Part shown: positions 17,001 through 26,021 of the stretch, piece by piece
Numbering within the stretch: the stretch's first letter is position 1
How the letters are laid out: the number at the start of each line of letters is the position of its first letter
Translations under genes and position numbers: made by a program
Source: Diplocloster agilis
GTDB taxonomy: Bacteria; Bacillota; Clostridia; Lachnospirales; Lachnospiraceae
Length of the DNA stretch: 64,000 nt
NCBI RefSeq assembly: GCF_019042275.1
Contig: NZ_JAHQCW010000003.1
Coordinates: 62,001 to 126,000 of the forward strand
Reading direction: 5' to 3'
The notes under the pieces: generated by a model
What the model was told of the DNA's origin: nothing
Database searches by the model: none
Seen by the model: only the letters and a program-made list of their open reading frames with translations

Positions 17001-18092
17001 ATGTTCAAAAGGTTATTTGCATTATTTATGGCAGTCATGCTTACATTGGCCGCCGCAGGGTGCGCAGGGCAAAAAGAAAACGAAACGGCACCCGCCGCCG
17101 CATCCGAATCCACGGAAACCGAAGACAACGGTCAGGATCAAAGTAAGACGGCAACTGATGTAGAAAAAGACAATGGTGACATGACAATCGGAGTTTCGAT
17201 CTGTTCCTTATTTTCCCCCTATTATGTGGGAACCTATAACGGCATCACAGCTACGGCAGAACAGATGGGAGTAGAGCTGGTTACTTTAATGGCAGATGAT
17301 GACATCAATAAACAGAATGAACAGATGCGTAATCTGATTTCCCAGAAGGTCGACGCGATTATCTGTATTCCGTTAGACGGTACCTCGATCGCCGTTACCG
17401 TCCAGGAAGCGATGGATGCCGGAATCCCGGTCATTATGTGCGACCGGGCCATCGAAGGGGCGAAGGCAGCCAAATCAGTGGTGGCCGATACTTACCAGAT
17501 GGGGAAAGATATTATTCAGTGGTTTGTAGATGATGTAAAAGAAGAAGACAAGATTACCGAACCTTATCAGGCACTGCTGCTTTTGGGAAGTCTTGGGGAT
17601 TCTGCCACAGTGAAGCTGTCCACCGGTTTCAAAGAGGTGATCGCAGAGCATCCGGACATTATTGAAATAGTTGGTGAGGTACCTACGGAGTGGAATCAGG
17701 AGACAGCATTAAAGGGAATGCAGAATTGGCTGCAATCCAACCCGGAAATTAACATGATTATTGTACCTTCCGATCTGTTAATCCCTTCCGTACAGAGTGC
17801 GTTGCAGCAGGTGAACCGCTGGCACAGGATCGGGGAAGAGGGACATGTGGTAATCCTCTCCAGTGATGGGGACTCGGCAGGGATGCAGGTATTAAAGGAC
17901 GGGTACAGCGAAGTGGACGGAGCCTTTGACGCGGTGGACTGCGGGGTACAGAGTGTGATCCACGCGGTTAAGATCTTAAACGGGGAAGAGGAAGCGGATG
18001 ACGGACAGATTGTCTACGGCGCCACGCTTGCTACTTATAAAAATGTAGAGGAGACAGGCCCTTCGATCTGGAGCTGGGACGATGTGGAATAA
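17001..18092 (+). CDS. Sugar ABC transporter substrate-binding lipoprotein
   Basis: A 363-residue ribose-type (type 1) periplasmic binding protein. Signal peptide MFKRLFALFMAVMLTLAAAG is followed by the lipobox Cys at residue 21, then an acidic/Thr-rich linker to about residue 55. The core begins MTIGVSICSLFSPYYVG and includes ICIPLDGTSIAVTVQEAMDA and IPVIMCDRAIEGAK, as in RbsB-like proteins. The start is ATG 17001, with AGGAGG shortly upstream. It is the first gene of a seven-gene operon and probably controlled by the divergent LacI protein. The transported sugar is not identifiable. Confidence 0.9.
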   Translation: MFKRLFALFMAVMLTLAAAGCAGQKENETAPAAASESTETEDNGQDQSKTATDVEKDNGDMTIGVSICSLFSPYYVGTYNGITATAEQMGVELVTLMADDDINKQNEQMRNLISQKVDAIICIPLDGTSIAVTVQEAMDAGIPVIMCDRAIEGAKAAKSVVADTYQMGKDIIQWFVDDVKEEDKITEPYQALLLLGSLGDSATVKLSTGFKEVIAEHPDIIEIVGEVPTEWNQETALKGMQNWLQSNPEINMIIVPSDLLIPSVQSALQQVNRWHRIGEEGHVVILSSDGDSAGMQVLKDGYSEVDGAFDAVDCGVQSVIHAVKILNGEEEADDGQIVYGATLATYKNVEETGPSIWSWDDVE

Positions 18093-18110
18093 AGACAAGA
18101 GGTGGTCGAT

Positions 18111-19115
18111 ATGAACGAAAAACTGCGGAAGATTAAGGCGGTGGTGATGAAATATCCGATCCTGGTATTCCTGACAGCAGCGGTGTTGGTAGCTCTATTT
18201 TTCACTCCTAATTTCTTTACGGTATTTAATTTGAAGAATCTGCTGTTACAATCCACCGATCTGCTGATTCTGTCCTGCGGGCTGACATTGGTTCAATTGA
18301 ACGCCGGGATCGACTTCAGCATCACCTCCGTCCTGTCCCTGGGCAGCGTACTGGGAGCTTATCTTATGGCCAGGACACCGCTTGCCGCAAATCCCCTGCT
18401 GGGGATATGCGCCGCGGTTCTTATGATGGCAGGTACGGGAGTGGTGTTTGGAATAATTAATGGAGCTGCGGTAACCCGGCTTAAGATGCCGTCCTTTATT
18501 GTCACGCTGGTGATGCAGATGATCGGTTCCGGCGCCGCTGTGCTGTTCGTCAACTCTATTGCGGCCGAGGCTACGCTATCCGCCACGATCGCAGGCCTGC
18601 CTCCGGCATTCGGCGTCCTGGGCGGGCTTGGTAACTGGTTCTTTGTGCCTGTACTGATCGCGGCGGCGGTGTTCCTGTTCTCAGACTGGTTACTGACGAA
18701 AACCCGGTTCGGAAGAAATGTTTACGCAGTGGGAACCAACGCCAGAACCGCAGAAGTATCGGGAATTCCGGTTAAAAAAACGATCTTTCTCCTCTTCGTG
18801 CTGTGCGGCCTGTACGCCGGGATATCCAGCATTCTTGCGACAGCCAGGAATCAGTCCGGAATACCGACTTTGGGAGATAAGATGTTTTTAAATATTATTG
18901 GGGCTGTTATCATCGGGGGTACCAGCGTGCTTGGAGGCTCCGGGGGAGTCAGACAGACGCTTCTGGGTGTGATTTTCATGTCACTGATGACCAATGTCAT
19001 GAATCTGATGAATGTGACCTGGTATATTATATTGTTGGTACAGGGGATTCTGATATTTGTCGTGGCTATGATGGATTATGTTATGAAGCGGCAGAGCGCA
19101 TATCAGGAAAACTGA
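18111..19115 (+). CDS. Sugar ABC transporter permease (RbsC type), first copy
   Basis: A 334-residue integral membrane permease of the ribose/galactose family with about eight to ten hydrophobic segments. The characteristic loop is MFLNIIGAVIIGGTSVLGGS and the substrate-channel segment is NAGIDFSITSVLSLGSVLGA. ATG 18111 has AGAGGTGG five bases upstream; GTG 18102 is an in-frame alternative. It sits 18 bases after the binding protein gene. A second permease follows the ATPase, so the channel is probably a heterodimer. Confidence 0.9.
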   Translation: MNEKLRKIKAVVMKYPILVFLTAAVLVALFFTPNFFTVFNLKNLLLQSTDLLILSCGLTLVQLNAGIDFSITSVLSLGSVLGAYLMARTPLAANPLLGICAAVLMMAGTGVVFGIINGAAVTRLKMPSFIVTLVMQMIGSGAAVLFVNSIAAEATLSATIAGLPPAFGVLGGLGNWFFVPVLIAAAVFLFSDWLLTKTRFGRNVYAVGTNARTAEVSGIPVKKTIFLLFVLCGLYAGISSILATARNQSGIPTLGDKMFLNIIGAVIIGGTSVLGGSGGVRQTLLGVIFMSLMTNVMNLMNVTWYIILLVQGILIFVVAMMDYVMKRQSAYQEN

Positions 19116-19137
19116 GCCGGGAAAGGAGAATCAGGAT

Positions 19138-20625
19138 ATGTCCGATGTGATTTTAAAATTAAACGATATCTGTAAGAGCTTCTTTTCGGTGGAGGTGCTG
19201 CATCATGTGAACCTGGAGCTGCGCCAGGGAGAAATACTGGGACTGGTGGGAGAGAACGGAGCTGGAAAATCTACACTGATGAATATACTGGGAGGTATTT
19301 TCCCTATGAGCGCGGGCAGTATTGAATTCCTTGGAGAACCCTACGAACCTGCTTCGCCGAAATATGCTACGGAAAAGGGGATAGCTTTTATCCATCAGGA
19401 ACTGAACCTGTTTACCAATCTAAGCGTGGCAGAAAATATGTTTATTGACAATTTTCCCACGGGATTCCTGGGAAGGATCGATAAAAAGAAAATCCGGGCA
19501 AAGAGCCAGGAATACATAGATAAGTATGATCTGAATGTGCGGGCATCCGCAAAAATGGGAAATCTGCCCATGGGTTCCAGACAGATGGTGGAGATAGCGA
19601 AGGCACTGATGAAAAATGCGAAGGTGATAATTTTCGATGAGCCGACTACTTCGCTGTCCAACCGGGAAAAGGAAAAGTTGTTTAAAGCAATACGGGAATT
19701 AAAGGAAAATGGAGTGTCGATCATTTATATTTCCCATATTCTGGAGGATGTGCTGCTCCTGTGTGACCGGATCAGTGTGTTGAGGGACGGCAAAGTGGTG
19801 CATACCGATAAAAGGGAACGGTATGACCGCGCGGGACTGATACGCGATATGGTGGGGCGGGAGCTGACCCAGGTCTATCCGTCCGTAGAAAAAGAGATTC
19901 ATGATAAGGTTCTTGAAGTGAAAGATTTAAACTGCGCAGGCTTTGTAAAAGGGGTTTCTTTCTGCCTGCGGGAAGGGGAAGTCCTGGGGCTGTTCGGACT
20001 GATGGGAGCAGGGAGAACACAGATCTTAAGGGCCGTGTTCGGGCTGGATCCTAAGGAGAGCGGAGAGGTGCGGGTATTTGGAGAGGAAGTAAAAAAACCT
20101 TCCCCGGGCGAATGCATCCACAGAGGGATGGCATTTATCACGGAAAACCGCCGGGAGGAAGGCCTGCTTATGCCCAGGCCGGTCAGCACCAATCTGCTGA
20201 TGGTGAAAAATGAAGAACTGGCCGGTTCCATGGGAGTTGTGGATACGAAAGAAGAGGCCGAGCTGTGCAGGAAGATGGTGAAAACTCTGGACATCAAAAC
20301 GGCGCGTCCGGACCAGCAGGCGGCCAACAGTCTGTCAGGGGGAAACCAGCAGAAAGTAGTCATGGGAAAATGGCTGTTGAAAGAACCTAAAATTTTTCTG
20401 GTGGATGAACCTACCCACGGGGTGGACGTGGGGGCAAAATATGAGATTTACAGACTGATTTTAAATATGGCAAAGGAGGGCTCCGCAATCCTGGTGGTAT
20501 CCTCGGAGATGCAGGAGCTGATGGGAATCTGCGACCGGATTCTGGTTTTGTCCAATGGAAGGCTGACGGGAGAGGTCCGGAAGGAAGATTATTCACAGGA
20601 ACGGATCATGAAGTTTGCTTTATGA
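19138..20625 (+). CDS. Sugar ABC transporter ATP-binding protein (RbsA type)
   Basis: A 495-residue double ATPase of the carbohydrate-uptake class 2 family. The first domain has Walker A GENGAGKSTLMN and Walker B VIIFDEPTTSLS, with the signature region replaced by NLPMGSRQMVEIAKAL. The second has a degenerate Walker A FGLMGAGRTQILRAV, signature SLSGGNQQKVVMGKWL and Walker B IFLVDEPTHGVDVG. This asymmetry is normal for RbsA/MglA proteins. It lies between the two permease genes; a 42-bp tandem duplication starts directly after its stop. Confidence 0.93.
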   Translation: MSDVILKLNDICKSFFSVEVLHHVNLELRQGEILGLVGENGAGKSTLMNILGGIFPMSAGSIEFLGEPYEPASPKYATEKGIAFIHQELNLFTNLSVAENMFIDNFPTGFLGRIDKKKIRAKSQEYIDKYDLNVRASAKMGNLPMGSRQMVEIAKALMKNAKVIIFDEPTTSLSNREKEKLFKAIRELKENGVSIIYISHILEDVLLLCDRISVLRDGKVVHTDKRERYDRAGLIRDMVGRELTQVYPSVEKEIHDKVLEVKDLNCAGFVKGVSFCLREGEVLGLFGLMGAGRTQILRAVFGLDPKESGEVRVFGEEVKKPSPGECIHRGMAFITENRREEGLLMPRPVSTNLLMVKNEELAGSMGVVDTKEEAELCRKMVKTLDIKTARPDQQAANSLSGGNQQKVVMGKWLLKEPKIFLVDEPTHGVDVGAKYEIYRLILNMAKEGSAILVVSSEMQELMGICDRILVLSNGRLTGEVRKEDYSQERIMKFAL

Positions 20626-20717
20626 GGGTATACCTGTATGCCTTGAGAAACAAGGCAAATATGGAAACACCCTGCGGGTATACCTGTATGCCTTGAGAAA
20701 CAAGGCAAATATGGAAA
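20626..20717. repeat. Perfect 42-bp direct repeat carrying a hairpin in each copy
   Basis: Identical 42-bp blocks occupy 20626-20667 and 20676-20717 (50-bp period). Each has a GCCTTG/CAAGGC stem with an AGAAA loop and a GTATAC palindrome. The second copy ends in the ribosome site of the next gene. It looks like a recent duplication of an intercistronic hairpin. Confidence 0.92.
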
Positions 20718-20730
20718 GGAGTAGGTGAAG

Positions 20731-21720
20731 ATGACGGAAGCCTGTGAAGGAAGTGTGGGAAAACGGATCCTGCAGTATCTTATGCGCTATGGGATGTATC
20801 TGATCTTCCTGTTGCTGATGATCTATTTCAGTGTCTCGAATCCCAACTTTTTGACATTTAACAATCTGATCCTGATATTGCAGCAGGCATCTCCCCACGG
20901 AATCGCGGTAATTGGAATTATCTTTGTGCTGACGGTAGGGGGAATCGACATATCGATAGGCAGAAATATGTTCCTGGCCAGTACGCTGGTTGGTGTGATG
21001 ACTGTGAACGTGAGTAAAAATTTTTTGGATTCCACGGCTGCGCTGGCGGCATGTCTGGGAATTGCGGTGGCAGTGGGTATTGTATTCGGACTCTTGAACG
21101 GCATTATAATAACAAAATTCAGGATGGTTCCGTTTATTACCACATTGGCTGTGGGCAGTGTGATGCGGGGACTGGGACTTACGATTTCAAATACCAGACA
21201 GTTTAATATTACTTTTATGAGTCCTCTGGCCAGCGGACGGATTTTTAACATTCCATATGTACTGATTATTTTTGCCGTACTGTTGGTAGTGTCGAATTAT
21301 ATATTACGCTCTACCACGTTCGGCAGGCATCTGATGGCCATCGGAAACGATCCGGAGAACGCAAAGAAGATCGGAATCAATGTGGACCGGGATACGATCC
21401 TTGTCTATGTGATCTGCGCAGTGCTGGCCGCTCTTGGAGGGATTCTCTCTGCCGGACAGATCGGAACGATTGCGGCCACCTTTGGTGAGGGGAATGAATT
21501 TATCGCTATCTCGGCTGCGGTGGTTGGCGGCGCCAGTTTGTTCGGAGGTAAGGCAACGATTCTTCCGGGGGCGGTAGTGGGAATACTTTTGATTACGCTG
21601 ATTACCAATGGGATGGCTATGGTAAATGCGTCTCCCTATGCCTACACTATAGTCCGGGGGGCCATTATATTCCTGGCTGTTATGCTGGACAGTATCAATT
21701 ATAAAGGCGTGCTGCGCTGA
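20731..21720 (+). CDS. Sugar ABC transporter permease (RbsC type), second copy
   Basis: A 329-residue permease paralogous to the one at 18111. Visible motifs are VGGIDISIGRNMFLASTLVG in the channel segment and EFIAISAAVVGGASLFGG in the conserved loop. The start is ATG 20731 with AAGGAG nine bases upstream; GTG 20725 is too close to that site. It closes the transporter part of the operon and is followed after 30 bases by the M24-fold gene. Two different permeases in one ribose-type operon suggest a heterodimeric channel. Confidence 0.9.
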   Translation: MTEACEGSVGKRILQYLMRYGMYLIFLLLMIYFSVSNPNFLTFNNLILILQQASPHGIAVIGIIFVLTVGGIDISIGRNMFLASTLVGVMTVNVSKNFLDSTAALAACLGIAVAVGIVFGLLNGIIITKFRMVPFITTLAVGSVMRGLGLTISNTRQFNITFMSPLASGRIFNIPYVLIIFAVLLVVSNYILRSTTFGRHLMAIGNDPENAKKIGINVDRDTILVYVICAVLAALGGILSAGQIGTIAATFGEGNEFIAISAAVVGGASLFGGKATILPGAVVGILLITLITNGMAMVNASPYAYTIVRGAIIFLAVMLDSINYKGVLR

Positions 21721-21750
21721 CGCGGCAGTGTACGCAGGAGGATGAGGCAA

Positions 21751-22944
21751 ATGAAGAAATGTTATGGGATACCGCGAAGTGAGTTTGAACAAAGAATCGC
21801 CCGGATACGGGAGGAGATGCTGAAGAATAACCTGGATCTGCTATTGGTCTATGGAGACGAGTACCGCAGGGAACACCTGCGCTATGTGAGCAATTATTGG
21901 CCATTGTTCGAACGGGGAATATTGTTGATTCCGAAGGATGCAGAGCCAATACTGATGTGTGCTCCTGAGGGGGAGATGATCGCCCGGGAGATGTCCGTTT
22001 GGAATGATATCCGTCTTCACCCCGGCCTGGCCGGGATCTATGTGCCGGAAGAGATCGATTATCCTTTGGCCAGCTATACAGACTTTTGTAAACTGGCCAG
22101 GGAAATCAATACTGCCGGAAAGGTACGGCGTCTGGGGATAGCGGGAATAGATTCGATGTCTCTTTATCTGCTGGACGATATTAAGCGGTCGTTCCAGGTT
22201 GACCCGATCGACGCCAATCCGGTGATGCGGGCTGTAAAACAAATCAAAACCGGCGAGGAGATCCGGTGTTTGAAAGAGGCGGGCCGACAGGCTGATCTGG
22301 GATTTGCCGCAGTCTATGAGCTTGGAGACCGGCTGATTGGTATGACTGAGATCGAGGCGGCTGCGGAAGCGGAATATGCGGCGAGAAAAGCAGGAGCGGA
22401 GCAGATCGTATTTACTATTCTGGCGTCGGGAGATCGAACGGAATCCATCGTGGGCAGGCCCCAGCATAAGGTGATCGAAGACGGAGACATGGTTATGTGC
22501 GGGATCGCGGTTATGTATGAAGGATATATCGCCAGCAGCGGCGCGCCTTTTGCCGTGGGGCATTGTTCACCTGAGACGGAAGAAGTGATCCGGGTATTAA
22601 TGGAAGCATCGGAAATCGCGTTGCGGCAGATCGGGCCCGGACGCCCCATGAATGGGATTGTAAAAGCGGTGCGGGACTATTTTCGAAGTAAAAATCTGGA
22701 ACAGTATGACATCTATCCTCCGCTGCACGGGATCGGCAGTGCCGAAGCGGAGTCACCTTATCCGGACGAACACACGGCGGATAGTTTTCAGGCGGGGATG
22801 ACGGTGAACACCGATATCAGTCTTTTCGGAATGCCTGGGGGATCAAACCGAATCGAAGAGGGTTTTCTGATTACGGAGGACGGATTCGAGAGCCTGACAC
22901 CTTATATACGCGGCTGCATTCAGAATTACTTAAAGGGAAGGTGA
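21751..22944 (+). CDS. M24-fold (Xaa-Pro peptidase/creatinase-like) protein lacking metal ligands
   Basis: A 397-residue protein with a creatinase N-terminal domain (to about residue 155) and a C-terminal pita-bread fold. The five metal ligands of M24 peptidases (D, D, H, E, E) are not conserved: the first Asp region reads MVMCGIAVMYEGY, the second YIASSGAPF, the histidine remains in PPLHGIGSAEAE, the next Glu position reads VNTDISLFG, and the last Glu is in NRIEEGFLIT. A metal-free creatinase-like hydrolase or another role is therefore more likely than a peptidase. AGGAGG at 21736-21741 favours ATG 21751 over 21742. It lies inside a sugar operon with a NagB-like protein and a kinase. Confidence 0.82.
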   Translation: MKKCYGIPRSEFEQRIARIREEMLKNNLDLLLVYGDEYRREHLRYVSNYWPLFERGILLIPKDAEPILMCAPEGEMIAREMSVWNDIRLHPGLAGIYVPEEIDYPLASYTDFCKLAREINTAGKVRRLGIAGIDSMSLYLLDDIKRSFQVDPIDANPVMRAVKQIKTGEEIRCLKEAGRQADLGFAAVYELGDRLIGMTEIEAAAEAEYAARKAGAEQIVFTILASGDRTESIVGRPQHKVIEDGDMVMCGIAVMYEGYIASSGAPFAVGHCSPETEEVIRVLMEASEIALRQIGPGRPMNGIVKAVRDYFRSKNLEQYDIYPPLHGIGSAEAESPYPDEHTADSFQAGMTVNTDISLFGMPGGSNRIEEGFLITEDGFESLTPYIRGCIQNYLKGR

Positions 22945-23010
22945 ATGAGGTTAATTTATAGACATGAACTCTAATCATGCATGCGGAAAAACATACGAAT
23001 GGAGGAAAAA

Positions 23011-23907
23011 ATGGAATTTCAATTGACGATAGAGCAGATCGAGGAATGGTGCCGGATCCCCTTCGATGAATTATGCAAACAGGAGGGATTAAATGCGGCG
23101 GTCCGCCTGTCTGACACGAAAGAACAGACTATGACGGACATTGGTAACCTGATGGCGGAAGAAATGATACGGTATAACAAAGAGGGTAGGATAACCAGAT
23201 GGATCCTGCCGGCCGGTCCGATGGAGCAGTACACGACTTTTATCGACCGGGTAAACCGGGAAAAAATTAGTCTGAAAAACCTTTATGTATTTCATATGGA
23301 CGAATTTCTGGATTGGGAAGGCCGGCCTTATCCGGTAGAGGAAAAATTTTGCAGCCTGCGGGGCACTATGCAGGGAGGTTTTTATGACCGGATAGATCCA
23401 AAACTTAATGTTCCTGTGGAACAAAGAATTTGGCCGGATATACACGATCCGGACTGCTTCGACCGGAAAGTGGAAGAGATGGGCGGTATCGATACGACAT
23501 GGGCGGGTATCGGCTGCAAGGGACTGATCGCATTCTGTGAAGCACCCCATTCCAGGTATCACAGAATAACCCGGGAACAATTTAAAAACGGAAAAACCAG
23601 AATACGCGAGATTAATGAGGATACTATCGTGGCATTAGCCCAGCGGACCTTTGGCGGCTTTTATGATATGGTTCCACCCATGGCTATCACGGTTGGAATG
23701 AAATCCATCCTGACATCGAAGCGGATTGTATTTATGATTACAACCGGCGCATGGAAGAACACGGTCATCCGTATCCTGCTTATGTGCAAAGAGCCTGTCC
23801 TGGAATATCCGGTGACATTCCTGACCCAATACATTCCCGAAAAGATACTATGCTGTGACAAGGCCTCCTGCGACCATCCGCTGTCGCATAAAATGAAGCT
23901 ATGGTAG
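23011..23907 (+). CDS. Glucosamine-6-phosphate deaminase-like protein with altered active site
   Basis: A 298-residue NagB-fold protein, longer than the usual 240-270 residues. The conserved HMDEF motif (residues 95-99) keeps the aspartate that starts catalysis in NagB. The second motif, normally GIGxDGHIAFNE, reads GIGCKGLIAFCE (166-177), so the Asp and His of the proton relay are Lys and Leu. Deamination by the standard mechanism is doubtful; a different sugar-phosphate reaction is likely. ATG 23011 has GGAGG five bases upstream; an in-frame ATG at 22981 lacks one. It overlaps the kinase gene by seven bases. Confidence 0.82.
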   Translation: MEFQLTIEQIEEWCRIPFDELCKQEGLNAAVRLSDTKEQTMTDIGNLMAEEMIRYNKEGRITRWILPAGPMEQYTTFIDRVNREKISLKNLYVFHMDEFLDWEGRPYPVEEKFCSLRGTMQGGFYDRIDPKLNVPVEQRIWPDIHDPDCFDRKVEEMGGIDTTWAGIGCKGLIAFCEAPHSRYHRITREQFKNGKTRIREINEDTIVALAQRTFGGFYDMVPPMAITVGMKSILTSKRIVFMITTGAWKNTVIRILLMCKEPVLEYPVTFLTQYIPEKILCCDKASCDHPLSHKMKLW

Positions 23908-24875
23908 CTGCAAAAGAAGCCCCCCGGGTCCTGGTATTCAACAATCACGGAGTCGGACAGTATGTCAGGATAGACCGTCTGCCAAAATGGGGAGAGACGA
24001 TCCGAGGGAAGGACTGGCAGTTTGAGCAGGACGGGGGAAAAGGATCTAATGTAGCGATCGCCCTTGGAAGACTAAAAATTCCAACTGCTTTTCTGGGAAA
24101 GATTGGTAAGGACTACTGGGGTGACTTAGGAATCTCCTGGATGGAAGAGGCTGGGGTGAATATCTGCAGAATCCGCCGTTCCGAACAGGTAAATACCTGC
24201 ACAGGTATTATATTGACGGATCATGACGGAAGGAATTCCATTGTTGTTGGCGAAAGCAGCAGCAATGCCATGACGATAGAAGAACTGGAGGAGGATATCG
24301 GGTGTTTTTCCAATGCGGACATACTGATCACAGGATTTGAAATACGCGAAGATCTGGCTCTGAAGGCAGCCAAAATCGCCCATAACAAAGGTATATGTAC
24401 AATCCTGAATGCCAGTCCGGTGCCGGAACATGGGATAGGTATGCTTTTGGATATCGATATTCTGATTATTAACTGGGAGGAGGCATGCGTCCTGGCTCAG
24501 ATCGAGGAAGAGGAGCAGGACGGGAAAACTGGTAATGGGTACAGAGCACAGGTGATCCGCCGGGTGAAACAGACCTGCTTACCCGGGAATGTAATTATGA
24601 CATTGGGAGATGAGGGTTGTATGGTACTGGAGGATGATATATGTACGTGGATTCCGGGGGTGAAACAACAGGCCGTAGATACAACCGGAGCGGGAGATGG
24701 ATTTTTGGCTGCATTCGCTGCAAACTTGGTCTGGGGAAAAACGATAACAGAAGCCTGCCGGTGGGCTAACCGATATTCCGCCTATACGGTGGCGCATCAG
24801 GGGACAATCCCATCCTATCCGGACAGAGAAACCATAGAACGGTTTATGGATGATTCTGGACCGGATACGCCTTGA
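23901..24875 (+). CDS. PfkB-family carbohydrate kinase
   Basis: A 324-residue ribokinase-like kinase that should phosphorylate the sugar or sugar derivative imported by the ABC transporter. PfkB signatures are present: GGKGSNVAIALGR at about residues 45-57 and DTTGAGDGFLAAFAANL at about 258-274, which holds the catalytic Asp and anion hole. The start ATG overlaps the end of the NagB-like gene and has no good ribosome site, so translation is probably coupled. Substrate is unknown. It is the last gene of the operon and is followed by a strong hairpin. Confidence 0.88.
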   Translation: MVAAKEAPRVLVFNNHGVGQYVRIDRLPKWGETIRGKDWQFEQDGGKGSNVAIALGRLKIPTAFLGKIGKDYWGDLGISWMEEAGVNICRIRRSEQVNTCTGIILTDHDGRNSIVVGESSSNAMTIEELEEDIGCFSNADILITGFEIREDLALKAAKIAHNKGICTILNASPVPEHGIGMLLDIDILIINWEEACVLAQIEEEEQDGKTGNGYRAQVIRRVKQTCLPGNVIMTLGDEGCMVLEDDICTWIPGVKQQAVDTTGAGDGFLAAFAANLVWGKTITEACRWANRYSAYTVAHQGTIPSYPDRETIERFMDDSGPDTP

Positions 24876-24902
24876 TGAGAGGTGTGGGAGGGGATTAGCT
24901 TA

Positions 24903-24946
24903 GGGCCGGGACACGGCTCGTCGGAAGACGGGCGGTGTTCCGGCCC
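24903..24946 (+). terminator. Probable terminator of the sugar operon
   Basis: Arms 24903-24914 and 24935-24946 pair over 12 bp with one G-U. The T run after it is short (GGTTTA), so termination strength is uncertain. Confidence 0.65.
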
Positions 24947-25075
24947 GGTTTATGTATGAGGCGGTAGTGGAGATGTTTCGATCCGATAAAAGGGAAGAAA
25001 ATCAGTCAAAAATAATATAGATTTTATAGTCTCTATATGATATACTTTTTTTACCAATGAAAGGAGGTGAGGATA

Positions 25076-25618
25076 ATGACAGATAATGAGTTGTTAGTGG
25101 CGATAGCTGATATTATGGATCAAAAAATTAATGGAATTAGAACTGAAGTTGGCGAAGAAATAAAGGGATTCAGAACAGAAGTCAGTGAAGAAATAAAGGG
25201 ATTTAGAACAGAAATAAAGGAATTTAAAACAGAAGTCAGTGAAGAAATAAAGGGATTTAGAACAGAAATAAAGGAATTAAAAACAGAAGTCAGCGAAGAA
25301 ATAAACGGATTCAGAACAGAAATGGAGGAATTTAAAACCGAAGTCGGCGAAGAAATAAATGGATTAAAGGAAGATATTTCATCGCTAAGAATTGAATTAA
25401 AGCAAGATATATCAGAATTAAAACATGATGTCCTAATATTAAAATTAGACAATGAAAATAATATAATACCTCGTTTGCAGAACATAGAATCCTGTTATAT
25501 CTCTACCTATAACCGTTATAAATATAGTGTGGAGACTTATGAGACTTTGGTGGCAGATACTCAGATGCTGAAAGAGGTAGTAGCAGAGCATAGTGCCATT
25601 TTGCAGAAAATTTCTTAA
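25076..25618 (+). CDS. Coiled-coil repeat protein of unknown function
   Basis: A 180-residue hydrophilic protein without signal peptide or membrane segment. Residues about 15-105 consist of 11- and 18-residue repeats such as EVSEEIKGFRTEIKEFKT, the DNA copies being nearly identical. The 11-residue spacing suggests a hendecad coiled coil, likely oligomeric. The C-terminal part (from NIESCYISTYNRYKYSVETYE) is also helical but not repeated. The start is ATG 25076 with AAGGAGG eight bases upstream. The gene is more AT-rich than its neighbours and stands alone. No function can be assigned. Confidence 0.7.
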   Translation: MTDNELLVAIADIMDQKINGIRTEVGEEIKGFRTEVSEEIKGFRTEIKEFKTEVSEEIKGFRTEIKELKTEVSEEINGFRTEMEEFKTEVGEEINGLKEDISSLRIELKQDISELKHDVLILKLDNENNIIPRLQNIESCYISTYNRYKYSVETYETLVADTQMLKEVVAEHSAILQKIS

Positions 25619-25921
25619 TATGTCTGTCATGTGGTGTTATTGTCATGTGCAAAAGCATTGCAGAATACGAAAATATAATATATTAGCACATCGAGCAAGA
25701 ACAGTTAGTGAAATGAAAACCAGAACCAAATAAGTTATTTGAATACAAGTTGAATTGATCCGGTTAACTGAATTTTCTAAATTTTTATCTTTTTATCTAT
25801 TTGTCCATTAGCTGAACAATCATAAAAATTTCCTAATGACCTGAAACATACATTATTTACATTTCTCCTTTTGAGATGGGGTGAACGTTGTTTTTGCACA
25901 AAAAATCAAAGAATATTATTC

Positions 25922-25950
25922 TTGAGATTTTTCTCGCGAAATGCTATGAT
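25922..25950 (+). promoter_or_regulatory. Promoter for the DMT transporter gene
   Basis: TTGAGA at 25922-25927, 17 bases, TATGAT at 25945-25950. The rest of the 400-base gap (25619-26021) is AT-rich with nothing else recognisable. Confidence 0.72.
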
Positions 25951-26021
25951 TAACCCGTTTGAATAGAAACAGAGTCTGGGTAAGAGCCCGGATAAACTGC
26001 TAAAGGAGGGGCTGAGTCGAT

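Noticed and set aside
20626-20717. Two-unit CRISPR remnant
   Set aside because: The 8-bp gap is too short for a spacer and no cas genes are present.
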